This document shows positions 35,101 through 47,880 of a DNA stretch of 64,000 nt, one piece after another; the first letter of the stretch is position 1; each line of letters starts with the position of its first letter. Source of the DNA: Ailanthus altissimus (Eukaryota > Streptophyta > Magnoliopsida > Sapindales > Simaroubaceae). Where the stretch lies: positions 23,728,501 through 23,792,500 of the forward strand of contig OX327695.1 in NCBI GenBank assembly GCA_946807835.1, written 5' to 3'. Both the position numbers and the translations under genes were made by a program. A model generated the notes under the pieces. It searched no databases and was not told where the DNA came from. It worked only from the letters and a program-made list of their open reading frames with translations.

Positions 35101-35849
35101 GTACGTGGATGACATGTTGATTGCAGGCCCCAACAAAGATCGAGTTCAAAAATTGAAGGCACAGTTGACTAGGGAATTTGATATGAAGGACTTGGGACCA
35201 GCAAACAAGATTCTAGGGATGCAAATTCACCGAGACAGAAATAACAGAAAGATTTGGCTTTCTCAGAAGAACTACTTAAAGAAAATCTTGTGGCGCTTCA
35301 ACATGCAAGATTGTAAGCCAATTAGTATCCCACTCCCTGTTAATTTTAAGTTATCCTCTAAGATGTGTCCTAGCAAAGAAGCAGAGAGGAAGGACATGTC
35401 TCGAGTACCGTATGCATCAGCAGTGGAAAGTTTAATGTTCACTATAATTTGTACCAAACCAGACATTGCACAAGCAGTGGGAGCAGTTAGTAGATACATG
35501 GCGAATTCTGGTAGAGAGCATTGAGGTTGTGTCAGGAGGATCTTTAGATACATTAAGGGTACCTCAGATGTTACTTTATGTTACGGAGAATCAGATTTTA
35601 TTGTTAAGGGCTATGTGAATTCAGATTTTGTAGGAGACCTTGATAAAAAAAATCCACTACTGGCTATGTGTTTAAACTTGCAGAAGGAGCTGTAAGCTGG
35701 GTTTCGAAACTGCAAACTGTTGTGGCATTATCTACTACAGAAGCAGAATACATGGCAGCTACACAAGCTTGTAATGAAGCAATTTGGATACAAAGATTAC
35801 TGGAGGAGCTCGGACACAAGCAAGAGCAAGGAAGCAATTGTTTTATATA
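32139..35849 (+). pseudogene. E5 gag-pol polyprotein, lightly damaged and 3'-truncated
   Basis: Gag starts at 32139 (MAAKYEVKKFNGGNF) with a TAG soon after; the core is open at 32196-32786. A zinc knuckle (YHCGKKGHLKKDCW, first Cys changed) lies near 32830. The protease reads LMDS-stop-ATYYMTSKREW near 33000. GAG-pre-integrase (MWHCKLGHMSERGL, CEHCVTSKQHRLKF) and integrase (SDVWQAP, LRTDNEGEY, QQNGVVERMNRTLLE) are open at 33264-34060, with a frameshift near 34050. RT spans about 34540-35500 with LLYVDDMLIAGP near 35100 and a stop at 34603. RNase H ([13 protein letters not shown]) ends abruptly. It has the fewest lesions of the elements here. Confidence 0.88.
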
Positions 35850-36179
35850 CATTTTACCATATATATGTATATATATATATTTATTTATTTAAAATATTAT
35901 TTTAAAAAAATATTTATTGAAAATAATAAAAGATTTGATCTGATCTAATACAGTGAAATTATTGCATTGCCCAAATAAAGTAAACTAAAGAAGAGTATAT
36001 GTATAAGGTGATTCAAAAATTATTATATAATATTATTGACGAATAATTATTTTAAATTAAATATTTATGTATTTAATATAATTATAAATTATATTATAAT
36101 AAATTTAAAAAATATTTTTAAATACAGATAATTAACATAAAAAATTATTTATCTAAATAAATAATGAATAAAATTTTTT
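35850..36179. other. AT-rich junction sequence, no gene
   Basis: After E5 breaks off, this stretch is almost pure A/T with a short (TA)n run at 35860-35880. Neither psi-RNL-B exon 2 nor E5 continues here. It marks the right side of the deletion that removed both. Confidence 0.5.
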
Positions 36180-37946
36180 AATAATATATAATTAAATCAT
36201 AAACTGTTAACTTAAAAATATACTAATTGTGAGCTGAATTGAAAATATAAAATTTACTAATTATCAATATTTTTTCTATATCATAATATAAAATATATTA
36301 TTAATACTATTATGTATAATAAAAATTAATATTTTAATTTTCATAAAATTATTATCAGTCACTAAATATAAATCTAATTACTCAAACACCTTTTTTTTAT
36401 TTTCCTTTATGTTTTTCCTTTTTTCTTCTTTTTCCTCTGGATTTCTTTCTTCTCTCTCTCTCTCTCTCTCTCTCTCCTTCCTTCGGTTTCTCTTGTTCTC
36501 CTCCTCTTCATTTTTTTTTCTCCATTTCCTGCTCTTTATTCTTAATTTTCGTTCTTTTAAGCAAAAGGAATGAAACAATTCCATTTATACAATAAAGTTG
36601 GCTGCCCCTTTCACTCAATCAGGAAAGCAATATATTTATTTTTTATTTTAAATTTTGCTTCCTATTAAGTTTAGCTCATGTTTGGCATATATGGCACGTG
36701 TCCTATAACTTTATTTAAAATATATGTTTTAAAATAAAATTAAAAATATTTAATATTATTATAGGATAAAGACATCTTTTTTCAAGAATTTAATTTAATT
36801 TTTAATTTTATCCTATAAATTTTAAAAAATAAAAAGTTATTCTAATTCATTAGTCTATTGCCATTTATTTTAATGGTGAAAGAAAAAAATTGTAACTTTA
36901 CATAAAAATTTAAAGTAAACTAACAGAATGACATATAAATTGGCATGTAATATTGTGTTCTATTTATGTGTCAATTATTAATTGATAAAAGTAAAAATAT
37001 AAAATAACATGAGACACAATTTGATAAGTTTACATATTTACTACTTATTTTTAAAATTTTATTTTATAATTAAATAAATAATTTTAAAAATAGTCACTAT
37101 TACAATTACTGTTGCCGAAGCAATCGACGACAAGTAGTGGTTTTTAAATTATCAAAAATTTATAATTAGACTAGTTTTTTTTATCTATTTAATAGTGTGA
37201 ATATTTTTAATTTAAAAAAAAGACCAAAAAAGTGACCATATAAAGGGTAGAAGCTGCAGCCATTGTTCTGTTATCAAACGGCTGTATTGTAATTTACACC
37301 ACCATTATCATTAATAAACTTATTGTTTGTTAATTTCATTGATGGTATCAGTGCAAATGACTGAGTAAGCGATGGCTATTGACCTCTCTATCTTATTTGA
37401 CTGTCCTTTAGTCTTTTTTTTTGTTTAAGATAATTATATAAATTTTATAAAAAAATTGAGCACAATGACATAAATTTTAATTATTTTTACAATTATCACT
37501 ACAATCGTCACCACCCGCTACCACCTCCCCATCAAGGCATAATTGTATCGATGGTTATTTTTTATTTTTAATTATTGATTTAATTATAAAATAAAATTTT
37601 TAAATAAATATTAAATATTTAAACATATGAGCATGTGTTACAAGTCATTTTAATTTTATGTATTTTAATGATTAATCTGTAATTAATACATAGATATAAC
37701 AAACTGTATCAAATGATAAGTACATGACTTTTTTTAAAAAAAAATTAAAAGTTTTTAATTTTATTTTTTATATTACCTATTTTATTAAAATTGTGTTACT
37801 TAAACTCTAATAAAAATATATAGTATTAACAAAACTGTTAAATCAAACGAAAACAAACTAACAAACAAAAATAAATTTAACTTTTTTAAAAGTTAAAAAA
37901 TAAAGTTGACAATTAAATCAAACTCCAATCACAAAACTACCCCTAT
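36180..37946 (+). repeat. Duplicated block upstream of RNL-C, including R1 copy
   Basis: About 1.7 kb here corresponds collinearly with 54895-56590: 'taaatcataaactgttaact', the pyrimidine-rich tract with TC repeats (36451-36476), 'agaatgaaacaatt', 'gtttagctcat' and then R1 from about 36765 (ggataaagacatc) to 37946 (ccctatcc). R1 here has both imperfect terminal inverted repeats. The minus-strand frame at 36378-36584 is the translated simple repeat and not a gene. Confidence 0.65.
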
Positions 37947-37974
37947 CCGTTATTGTATATTCAAAATGTTATAT

Positions 37975-38304
37975 TAACTTAAGTCAACGTCAAGTCATGA
38001 CTCACCTCGCAAGCCGCGTAGCTTCTTCGGTCGTGACCTTACGCAAGAGAATGTAATGTTATTTCCACTTTTCACTTATGTTGACTACAAACTGTGATTC
38101 TTTGCGTCCCTCTCAAGCACGTTCGGTGTATAGCTCAGTACCAATTACTAACGAGTTACTATATCTCAAGAAAAGAAAGAAGAGGGAAAAAGAAATGTTA
38201 ATTTGAGAGAGAAGATTAAGGTACTGTCGTGGTTGCTTGCGAAGTCGAGAGCTTGAAATTTGTTAAATTCTTCTTTCTTTTTTTTTTGGAATCGAAGAGA
38301 AGTA
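37975..38304 (+). promoter_or_regulatory. Promoter and 5' leader of RNL-C
   Basis: The block conserved among all RNL copies in the window begins with 'ttaacttaagtcaacgtcaa', which includes a W-box on the opposite strand (AGTCAA at 37982-37987). A second W-box, TTGACT, is at 38081-38086. A TATA-like 'gtgtatagc' lies near 38127. The leader 'gcttgcgaagtcgagagctt' leads to the ATG at 38305. W-boxes suggest WRKY control, which is inference from the motif only. Confidence 0.65.
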
Positions 38305-41300
38305 ATGGCTGGGGTGTTCGTGGATGCAGCTGTGGGGGCAGTTTTTGGAGAGCTTCTAGGAGCGGTTTTAGAGGAAACAAAGAAAGCAATCAGGTTCAAA
38401 GACGAGTTGAAGCAACTGGAATCCACTTTAAAAATTGCCAATCCGATCGTCGAAGAAATACAGAATTTAAACAAACAATTGAACCGGCCAGAGGATGAAA
38501 CAAAAAACCTGAAGGAGTTGATGGAGAAAGGCCAGCAGCTTGTGCGCAAATGCTCAAAAGTGCGTTGGTTTAGAAGGGGTTGTTATGCTGCAAAGATACT
38601 CAAATTGGATAGCTCAATTCGCAGCTACTTTCAGCTTGATAATCAATTACAACTGATAAGAGACGGCAAAGAGATCCTATTTCTTACAAGAGAAATGTAC
38701 ACGGAGTCCAGGAGATCTATTGGTAACAGAAAGAACGGTAGAGCATTTGATGGATCAGTTGGAATTATTGGAGCCTGCTCGGTGCCTGATCCTCCAACGA
38801 TTACGCCTGGATTGGATGTTCCCTTGGAGGTATTAAAGATGGGCTTGTTTAGTAAGGATGGAAAGCAAGTAATTGTTGTGTCAGCTCCTGGAGGATATGG
38901 CAAGACTACATTGGTTAAAAAGCTTTGCAAAGATTATCAAGTTCAAGGTATCAATTTATGTCAACTTTCTTTTTCTTTTTTGAAGCTTTTTTGATCTTCA
39001 TGCGTGAATTGGGTTTCTAAGTTTCATCTCCCATATGATTTATGATCTTTCTCGAGTAATTGATTAAGTTTTTATCGTGTAAGTTGGAGATTTCTACTTC
39101 TGGAGTGGATTCTAATTGTTAGGCGAGCCTGAAAAAAGACGAGAAAATAAGATTTTGCTCGATAGTTGTTCGGTTCACATGTAATTGTGTTAACGTGAAT
39201 TGCATTACATTTATATAAAAGATTTCCGGTTTAGCTGATTGCTGGATGGTTGATGTTGAAATATTGACTTGAATGATTCAAAGAGATAATTACTCAATGT
39301 TTTACAATTAAAGATGATTTGGTAGATCTCAAATTGTGTCTATAATTGATATTTTTTTAATTTATTTTTTAAATATGAATGCCAATATTTGTGTGTTATG
39401 GTTTTACTATAAATAAAGGCAAACGGTGAGAAACACAAACATTTGAAGCATTTGAAAAATTTTTTAAAAAAAATTTATTTATACAATTTCATTAGTCAAG
39501 TATTTTATTGAACGTATTGAGGTTTTGGGTTGTAAAAATTATTCTACAACAATTGTATACTCTTATTTATTATAATTAAAATATTCTTTTGTGTCTTTAC
39601 TTGTGAACGTAGACTTAAAATCGAACCACATAAATTTTTGTGTCTTCTCCTTTTATTATTGTCATATTTCTCTACTAACGATGTCACCGTGAATTTGTAC
39701 ATTATTACTCAACCCAACACTTTCGCACAACAATTGGTATTAGAGCCTGGTATAGTTGTGTGAATTGTACATGTCTAGAAAAATTCTGCCAAAAGGGTTA
39801 ATATTGCTTAAGGAGTTTGAATTTTAAGTGGGACCGTTTGTGACCCCTCCAGTCTTTTTTGAGAACTTTCCTAGTGTACAATTCATATAAATAGACATAT
39901 AGGCATTGTTAGTTTGGTATTGTTGAATTGAGTTGAGTAATAATTACTGTTCACTTATACTATACACGAAACTATTTACGTATATGAAAGTACTATTCAC
40001 ATATACAGAAAAATGGTTGAGACATTAACTAAGTCTTCGTCATCAAGGCACACAGTGACAAATGCCAAATTTAAAATAGAGAAATTTGATGGTACCAATA
40101 ATTTTGGTATGTGGCAAAGTGAAGTGCTTTATGTTCTATGTCAACAAGATTTAGACATAGCACTTGAAGAAAAGCCTAAAGATATGAATGACAAAGAGTG
40201 AAAAATGATCAACAAGCAAGCATGTGGTACTATTCGACCTATGCCTTGCTAAGGAGCATAAATACTTTGACACGAGGGAGACATTAGCAAAGAAATTATG
40301 GGAGAAGCTAGAAGACAACTATAAGAAGAAAAGCCTTGAAAGTAGGCTTTATCTGAAGAAAAAAATTGTTTCGATTCACATACACATTGGGCATGTCCAT
40401 GGATGATCACGTAAATGCCTTCAACAACATAATTGCTGATTTGGTCAATTTAGATGAAGAAATTGGAGATGAAGATAAGGATTTGCTGCTACTAAACTTC
40501 CTTCCAGATGAATATGATCATCTCACCACTACTTCTCTTCATTGGAAGGATAAAGTTACCTTTGATGTTGTATGCACAGCCTTACATAACAATGAAACTC
40601 GAAAAAAAATAAAAAGATATCACTGTGATACATCAAAGAAGCCTTAACAACATGAGGTCGTTCGTCAAACCGTAAACCTAGAAAGAGAGGAAAGTCTAAT
40701 GGAAGACCTGTAAATGATGAATGTGCCTGTTATTGAAAAAAAGGCCATTAGAAAAAGAATTGCCCTAAGTTGCAAAAGAAACACGAAGGCAAGACTATTT
40801 CTAATGCATATGTTGCTGAACAAGGAGATGATGCATCAAATTTTATTCTAGTAAACACAACATTAATGTGTCATTCTGATGAATGAATTCTAGATTCGGG
40901 TTGCACTTATCACATGTGTCCTAACAAGAAGTGGTTTTTAAGCTTTAAGGAGCTGGATGGATGAGTTATTTATATGTGAAATAATGATAACTGTAAAGCA
41001 ACTGGGATAGGTACAATTTACTTAAAGAATCATGATGGATCAATTCAAGTTCTGCTAAATGCCCATTATGTACCAAACTTAAAGAAGAATCTCATTTTAT
41101 TTGGAGTTTTAAAATTAAGAGGGCATACAATCATTGAAAAAGATGGAATCTTCAAGGTAATGTTGGGTGCATTGATAGTATTGAAAGGTATAAGAAGAAA
41201 CAACTTGTATTACTATCATAGTAGTATAGTTATTGAATCTGCATCAGCAATTTTCGAAAAAGATGCATATTTAAATGTAACCAGGTTATGGCACATGGGT

Positions 41301-44300
41301 TTTAGACATGCTGGTGCAAAAGCTTTGCAAACATTGGCAAGGTAAGGCTTATTGAAAGGTGCAAAGTCATGCAAATTAAATTGCTGTGAACGTTGTGTAA
41401 TAGAAAAGAAAACTAGAGTGAAGTTTGATTCTGCAATCTACTCCACTAAAAAGATGTTGGATTATGTTCACACAGATGTTTAGAGACCTACCAAAACTGC
41501 TTCGATTGAAGGTATGCACTATTTTGTTACTTTTGTTGATGATTTTTCAAGAAGAGTATAGTTATATATGATGAAAAATAAAAGTTAAGTCATAGGTATT
41601 TTCCTTAAATGGAAAAAGATGGTAGAAAATTTAATTGATAGAAAGGTTAAAATGCTCCGATCAGATAATGGTGGTGAATATAAGAATGATCTATTTCTCC
41701 AAGTATGCCAAGAAGAAGGAATTGCTCGACACTTCACTGTTAGAAATACACCACAGTAGAATGGGGTGACAAAATGTATGAATCGAATTATACTAGAGAA
41801 AGTTCAGTGTATATTGTCTAATGCTAGATTTGGTAAAGAATTTTAGGCTGAGGTAATAGTTTATGCTTGCCATCTTATCAATTGTTTACCATCAATTGTC
41901 ATTAAAGGCAAAACTTTTATGGAAGTTTGGACGAGTAAACCTACCACTGATTATGATTATTCACATATTTTTGGATCCACTGCTTATTATCATATAAAAG
42001 AATCTAAGTTAGACCCACGAGTTAAGAAAGTATCGTTTATGGGTATAACCACATGAATAAAAGGATATTGACTTTAGTGTCCTACTTCAAAAAAAGATAG
42101 TCTTTAGCAAGGATATAACTTTTGATGAATCTGCTATGTTGAAACAAGTTAATCAATGAGATCTTCAAAAGGAAGACAAGTTCAGTAGCACTTCGCAGCA
42201 GGTGGAGCTAGAAAGAGTTTTAGGCGATCTAGTTAATGGCAATTATAAAGATGAAGAAGAGGTTTCAACCCAAAAACCTCCATATCAACAAGATTCAATT
42301 ACAGTTAGAAGGCCATAAAGAAAAATTAGCAAACCTACTCGATTTGTTGATATAGTGGCCTATGCACTTCTAATTGTAGATGATGACATTCCTTCAACTT
42401 ATACAGAAGCAATTTGTAATCCAACAAGTAAACAATGGAAGCAAGTTATGAGTGAAGAAATGGACTCTCTTGAGAAGAATAAGACCTGGGAGCTAGCTAC
42501 ACTACCTAAGGGTAAAAAACTAATTTGGTGTAAATGAGTATATGCAAAGAAAGTAGGATTTTTTTGATAAAAATGAAGTTTGTTACAAAGCTAGGTTGAT
42601 AGCTAAGGGATACGCTTAGAAGGAAGGAATTGATTATAATAAATTCTTTTCTCCAGTTATGCAACATTTTTCCATCCTAGTGTTGCTAGCCATGGTTGCG
42701 CAATTTAATCTTGAACTAGTTCAACTTGATATGAAGATTACATTTTTACACGATGATTTAGAAGAAGAAATCTATATGAGTCAACCAGAGGGTTTTAAAG
42801 TTGCTGAAAAAAAAGATTGGGTTTGTAAATTGACGAAATCATTATACGGCCTGAAGTAGTCTTCGAGGAAGTGGTATAAACGATTTCATTAATTCATGAA
42901 GAGCCAAAGGTACATAAAGAATAAACTTGATCATTGTGTGTATTTTCTCTAAGCTATATGATGGAACCTTTATATATTTGCTTTTGTATATTGATGATAT
43001 GTTAATTGCATCTAAGAGCAATGATGAGATTAAAAAGTTGAAGACTCAACTTAATTAAGAATTTGAAATGAAGGATTTGGGTGGAGCCAAAAAGATTCTT
43101 AGTATGGAAATTTACAAAGATAGAGTTAGAAACAAGGTTACTTTGTCCCAAAGACAATATTTAAAAAAGGTGTTACAATAGTTTGACATGAATGAGTAGT
43201 CTAAACCTATAAATACTCCACTTGCTTCTTATTTCAAGCTTTCCGCATCATTGACTCCAACTAATGATGAAGAAAGAAAGTACATGCTTCAAGTTCCATA
43301 CTCTAATGTAGTTGGTAGTTTGATGTATGCAATGGTGTGTACAAGGCCTGATATTTCACAAGATGTCAATATAGTAAGTTGGTATATACACAATCCTAGT
43401 ACAAGATATTGGGAAGCTGTGAAATAGATTCTGTGGTATATTTTAAATACCGTAGATATTGTTTTGGTATTTGAGCGGGATGATACTATTGGTCAAAATG
43501 TTATTAGGTACGTTAATTCTGATTATGCTAGTGATGAAGATAAACGACGATCAACTACTAGTTATGTGTTTACACTTGCAAAAGGTCCAGTAAGTTAGAA
43601 GTCTACTTTACAGTCTACCGTTACTTTGTCAACCACAGAGACTGAGTACATGACAGTTATTGAGGGTGTTAAAGAGGCTATTTGATTATAAGGGTTGCTA
43701 AAAAGCTTGGGTCTTAGTCAGAAGCACATTAATGTGCATTGTGATAGCCAGAATGCTATCTTCTTATCAAAGACTCAAGTTTTTCATGTACGTACAAAGC
43801 ATATTGACGTACGATATCACTTTGTGCGGGAGATTATTGAAGAATGGAAGATACTTCTTCAAAAGATTGACACTGGTGACAATCCTGCAGATATGATGAC
43901 CAAGGTTGTTTCAACGATCAAGTTTAAGTATTGTCTTAATTTGATCAATGTCCTAATAATTTGAAGATTTCAAATTAATGGTAAAGACATTAAAGAATAT
44001 TTCTCTTAAAATTTTGATTATTAAAATCAACGTGGAGATTTGTTGAAATGTTAACTTAAATGATTCAAAACGATAAGCACCCAATGTTTTACAATTGAAG
44101 ATGGTTTGGTAGGCACTAAATTATGACTACAATTAATATTTTTTCAATTTGTTTTTCACACAATGGCTTTGCTATAAATAAAGGCAAATGGTGTGAGACG
44201 CAAGTGAGAGATATAAGCATTTGAGAGCATTTAAGAGATTTGAGGGAAATTATATATTTATGCAATTTCATTAGTCAGATGTTTTATTGAACATATTGAG

Positions 44301-47170
44301 TATATTGAAATTTTAAATTGTGAGAATTATTACACAACAATAGTATACTCTTATTTGTTATAAATAAAATATTCTTTTACATTTTTGTTTGTAAATATAA
44401 ATTTAAAATTAAATTATGTAAATTTTTGTGTCTTGTCTTTTTATTACTTTATCACATTTCTCTATTAATAAAATCACCGCAAATTTATATATTATTACTC
44501 AACTCAACACTTCTGCACAACAATTGAAAACTTCGGTGCAAGAATAAAAATGCTGTTGATGCATCGTATCGTTGGAATTTCCTTTGTTAGCGAAATATTA
44601 TGACGTCTTAATTCTGCTCCTTGTATGTGCTAGAATGTGAATTAGGATATTCATATATAATGAATTTGTCATCACGTACATATTCCTACTTGTGAAAATG
44701 ATACTTTATTTTCTCAAACTTCTATCCTCAACTTTCTCGTGTGGTATTTGAACAGGCAAATTCAAGAACATTTTCTTCATCACTGTTTCTAAAACACCCA
44801 ATGTGAAGATCATCATACGGAAAATATTCAAGCATATGGGTAAAAGTCCAGAGTTTCAAACAGATGAAGAAGCAATAAATGACTTGGAACGATTGCTAAA
44901 AGAAATAGGACAAGATGCTACACTGTTGGTACTCGATGATGTCTGGTCTGGGTCAGAGTCCCTGCTGAATAATTTCATGTTCCAGTTGCCCAACTACAAG
45001 ATTTTGGTGACATCAAGATCTAAATTCCCACAATTTGGTCCTGCACATTGTTTGGAATCATTGAATGATGAAGATGCGGCGACCATTTTTCGTCATACAG
45101 CAATCCTACCAGATGGAAACTTGTTTATTCCCGAGGAAAATCTTGTGAAAGAGGTTATGTTAATCTGCAAATACAAAAATGAACGTTTATGTGCTTCTTT
45201 TCATATTATTTTCTCCTTCATACATGCATATGATAGGTTCTTTACATACCAAATCATGGTTTCTATATGTTAGTATGCCTTTCTGCTTGTCTCATCATTC
45301 TTTCCCCTGTTACAAACATATAGTGAATAGAAATAAACAGATAGAACTATGGCAATCTAATTCAAGTCTTTGAACTGCCCATTCTAACTTTTATCTGGCC
45401 TCGTCCAACTGCAGATATTGAGAGCCTGTAAGGGATGTCCTTTGGCCCTTACAGTGGTTGGTGCATCGCTCCGTGGGCAGGCTGAACCAATCTGGCGAAG
45501 AAGAGTGAAGGAATGGTCTCAAAGTGTGTCTATCCTTGATTCCAACTGTGAAGTGCTTAATTGTCTCGAAAGAAGCTTGGATGCATTAAGTGGTGAGATG
45601 AAGGAGTGTTATATGGACCTATGCTCATTTTGTGAGGACCAAAGGATTCCTGTCACTGCCCTCAGTGACATGTGGATGGAATTGTACGAACCTATTGAAG
45701 ATGGTTTATTCGCCAATTCCAACCTCCATGAACTATCTAACCGGAATCTAGTTAAACTGGTAGTCACAAGGTATGCTAGCTGTGCCCGATGCACTTATGA
45801 TCTAACAAGCATGTACATGATAAAACCAAACTATACACTATAGGAATTTAAACTACTATTGAATCTTGCTGTGTGGTTTGTTGTATGGGTTGATGTAAAT
45901 GCATATTTGTATATGAATTCTCTACTTGTGCCATTATATTCTTCAGTCTTGTCACACAATACAGTGTCCACATTTATACCTCAAGAGTTTGAATCTTCCC
46001 TGAGCCATCAAATTTGTCTATCCTCTAGGAACAATGCCAGGGACGATGGCTTCTGCAATTATGACTTTGTTATGCAGCATGATCTTTTCAAGGAGCTTAC
46101 TACCCGTCTGAGCAAGTTACCACCCATAGAACAGAGGAAACGACTGATTGTAGAGATCAACAAAAATAATTTTCCCAATTGGTGGCTGGAACAAAAGCAG
46201 CACCCTGTTAATGCCCGCCTCTTGTCAATCTCAACAGGTTATTATCACATCTTCTCGCACATGCAGAAATGACTTATGCTTCTTTATTGTCCTTATTAGC
46301 CCATTATCTCACACAATATGGACATGATTTGCAGATGAATCTTTCTCATCAAATTGGTGTAACATGCACGCACCTGAAGTCAAGGTTGTAGTTCTAAACA
46401 TTCTAACAAGGAAGTACACCCTGCCAAATTTCATAGAGAACATGGATAAAATGAAGGTATTGATAATCACAAATTATGGATTTTTTCCCACTGAATTAAC
46501 TGACTTTCATGTTCTTGGTTATTCCAATTTAAAGAAAATCAGATTGGAGCATGTTTCTATTCCTTCTCTTGGCATGGCCAAGGTACAAATGAAGAATCTG
46601 CAAAAAATATCCTTGGTTATGTGTAATGTTGGACAGGCTTTTCAAGATTCCAACTTTAAGATTTCTGATGCATTTCCAAATCTATTGGAGATCAACATTG
46701 ACTATTGCAATGATCTCTTAGAATTGCCCAATGGGTTATGTGATATTGTCTCCATAAAGAAGCTCAGCATCACCAACTGCCATAAGCTGTCTGCATTACC
46801 TGAAGCAATTGGTAAACTGGTGAACATAGAAATGCTAGAACTGGCTTCATGTATTGATCTATCAGCATTGCCAGACACAATTGTATACCTCTCTAACTTA
46901 CACTTCCTTGATATATCCGAATGTCTAAGTATCAAAGAGGTTCCTGAACGGATAGGTGAGTTGTGCAGTTTAAAGACACTTTGCATGAGAGGGTGCTTTA
47001 GTTGTAAGCTGCCAGCATCAATTGAGAATCTTAAGAAGCTAGCAGTTGTAAAATGTGATGAAGAGACAGCTTATCAGTGGAAATCTTCCCCGTTCTGCCC
47101 CGCAAAGGTAGACATACAAGTGGTCCAAGAAGATGCCAACTTAAACTGGCTTCAAAATCCTCATTTTTGA
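38305..47170 (+). CDS. RNL-C: RPW8-NB-ARC-LRR helper-type disease resistance protein, NRG1-like, five exons
   Basis: Exons: 38305-38947, 44756-45153, 45415-45770, 46029-46237, 46335-47170, total 2442 nt for 813 residues, exon for exon the same size as RNL-A. The start MAGVFVDAAVG was preferred over the in-frame upstream codon at 38260 because the orphan promoter copies end at this same ATG. Domains: RPW8 (about 1-150), P-loop GGYGKTTL near 196, kinase-2 LLVLDDVW 271-278, RNBS-B KILVTSRS 296-303, GCPLAL 354-359, MHD-equivalent QHD 482-484, LRRs about 540-790, and a conserved C-terminus ending NWLQNPHF. Acidic D7 and E16 lie in the first helix, like those needed for channel activity in studied RNLs. 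All splice sites are GT/AG. Intron 1 is 5.8 kb because it holds E4. Expression through that intron is not shown by the sequence. Confidence 0.92.
39254..39732 (+). repeat. E4 5' LTR
   Basis: It is 479 bp, TGTTGAAATATTGACTTGAA to TCGCACAACA. It shares 'gtgaacgtagacttaaaatc' with the E5 LTR type ('gtggacgtaagctaaaagcc'), so E4 and E5 belong to related lineages. Confidence 0.88.
40013..43964 (+). pseudogene. E4 gag-pol polyprotein, heavily degraded
   Basis: Gag starts at 40013 (MVETLTKSSSS, then KIEKFDGTNNFGMWQ) and breaks at 40201. The second gag part is at 40366-40647 (LLLLNFLPDEYDHL). The protease text LDSGCTYHMCPNKKWF is near 40885 with intact DSG. Integrase pieces run 41280-42050 (LRSDNGGEY near 41660, a stop within the QQNG motif near 41758). 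RT runs 42355-43380 with LDMKITFLHDDLEEEIYM and LLYIDDMLIASKS near 42980. RNase H reaches 43964 with HCDSQNAIFLSKTQVFHVRT. At least a dozen stops or frameshifts are visible. Confidence 0.85.
44041..44522 (+). repeat. E4 3' LTR
   Basis: It is 482 bp, TGTTGAAATGTTAACTTAAA to CTGCACAACA, preceded by the purine-rich AACGTGGAGATT. Differences from the 5' LTR are frequent, including a small deletion near 44155 in the middle, which supports an old insertion. Confidence 0.88.
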
Positions 47171-47880
47171 GATAAATTCCTTTCTTTTCTTTTTTTTTCT
47201 CACCCACAAAACACGGGTGATAGCATGTAACAGTGGAAGAAAGGTATAAGGCAAAGCCACACAACAGATAAGTGTTTTTTTTTTTTTTACAACTTTTTTC
47301 AGTATTTGTCAACGAAGGAACCCACGACCCAGTTTTCAAGATGATTGGTCTTACATCCTGTTCTGCATGGATGTTGGAGTTCTCGATTTGTTCTTCCTTT
47401 TCAGTTCACTCTTTAAGCAGAAACAAAAGAAAGTCAAGAAGTAGTTGATAATAATATTAATATTGTCAATCCACCAAATAATGTTATGTTTAGAAAGAGC
47501 TAAATTAGATAAGATAATCAACTCTGAGATAGGGAGAAACAACTAATCTACTCTAGATACAAATTGTCAAAAAGGGTCAAACCCAGGGTCAAATGGATTA
47601 AAAAAAAAAGTAATTAATAACTTTTATTTATACTTTTATTAATAATTAACATGTGATTGACACATAAATATGATGGGCTCTCAAAAGATAAGGGGGTGAT
47701 TTTTTTAAAATTTTTAATTTTATTTATTATGTCACATATTTTATTAAAATTGTGCTATTTAAATTTTAATAAGAAGAAATATGTCATTGTATAATAAAAT
47801 TAACAAAACTATTAAAACAATAGAAATTATTCAAATTTGATTTTAATTATATTAAATATTATAATTTTAATTTTAAGTAG
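47171..47880. other. 3' flank of RNL-C with an R1 fragment
   Basis: The first 170 bp ('acacgggtgatagcatgtaa', 'aaggtataaggcaaagccac') matches the 3' flank of psi-RNL-B at 24320-24403 and is probably 3' UTR. About 47610-47822 is a piece of R1 ('ataattaacatgtgattgac' to 'aaaattaacaaaactattaa'). The minus-strand frames at 47031-47542 are antisense or low-complexity and not genes. Confidence 0.5.

Larger units (their letters stand above)
31592..35849 (+). mobile_element. E5 copia retrotransposon (TNT1-like), 3'-truncated, in intron 2 of psi-RNL-B
   Basis: The 5' LTR (31592-32008) lies in the intron just right of psi-RNL-B exon 3; the flank 'tgtgtaaagaac' matches RNL-A intron 2 at about 6960-6972. 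The primer-binding site GTGGTATCAGAGC starts at 32010. Gag, protease, integrase, RT and RNase H follow, and homology stops in RNase H at about 35849 (EAIVLY). No 3' LTR or TSD is found. The rest of the element and the adjoining exons 1-2 of psi-RNL-B were probably removed in one deletion. Confidence 0.88.
39254..44522 (+). mobile_element. E4 copia retrotransposon within intron 1 of RNL-C
   Basis: Two LTRs (39254-39732 and 44041-44522) bound a 5.27-kb element in sense orientation with the gene. The left flank GTTGA (39249-39253) and right flank ATTGA (44523-44527) are a 5-bp duplication with one change. RNL-A intron 1 has the empty site, 'ggatggttgacaacttcgg' in gene orientation. The primer-binding site ATTGGTATTAGAGCC starts at 39733. 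The many stops in the coding region suggest it is old. Confidence 0.9.

Noticed and set aside
36378..36584. Arg/Glu-rich minus-strand frame
   Set aside because: It is a translation of the (TC)n microsatellite and flanking pyrimidine tract.
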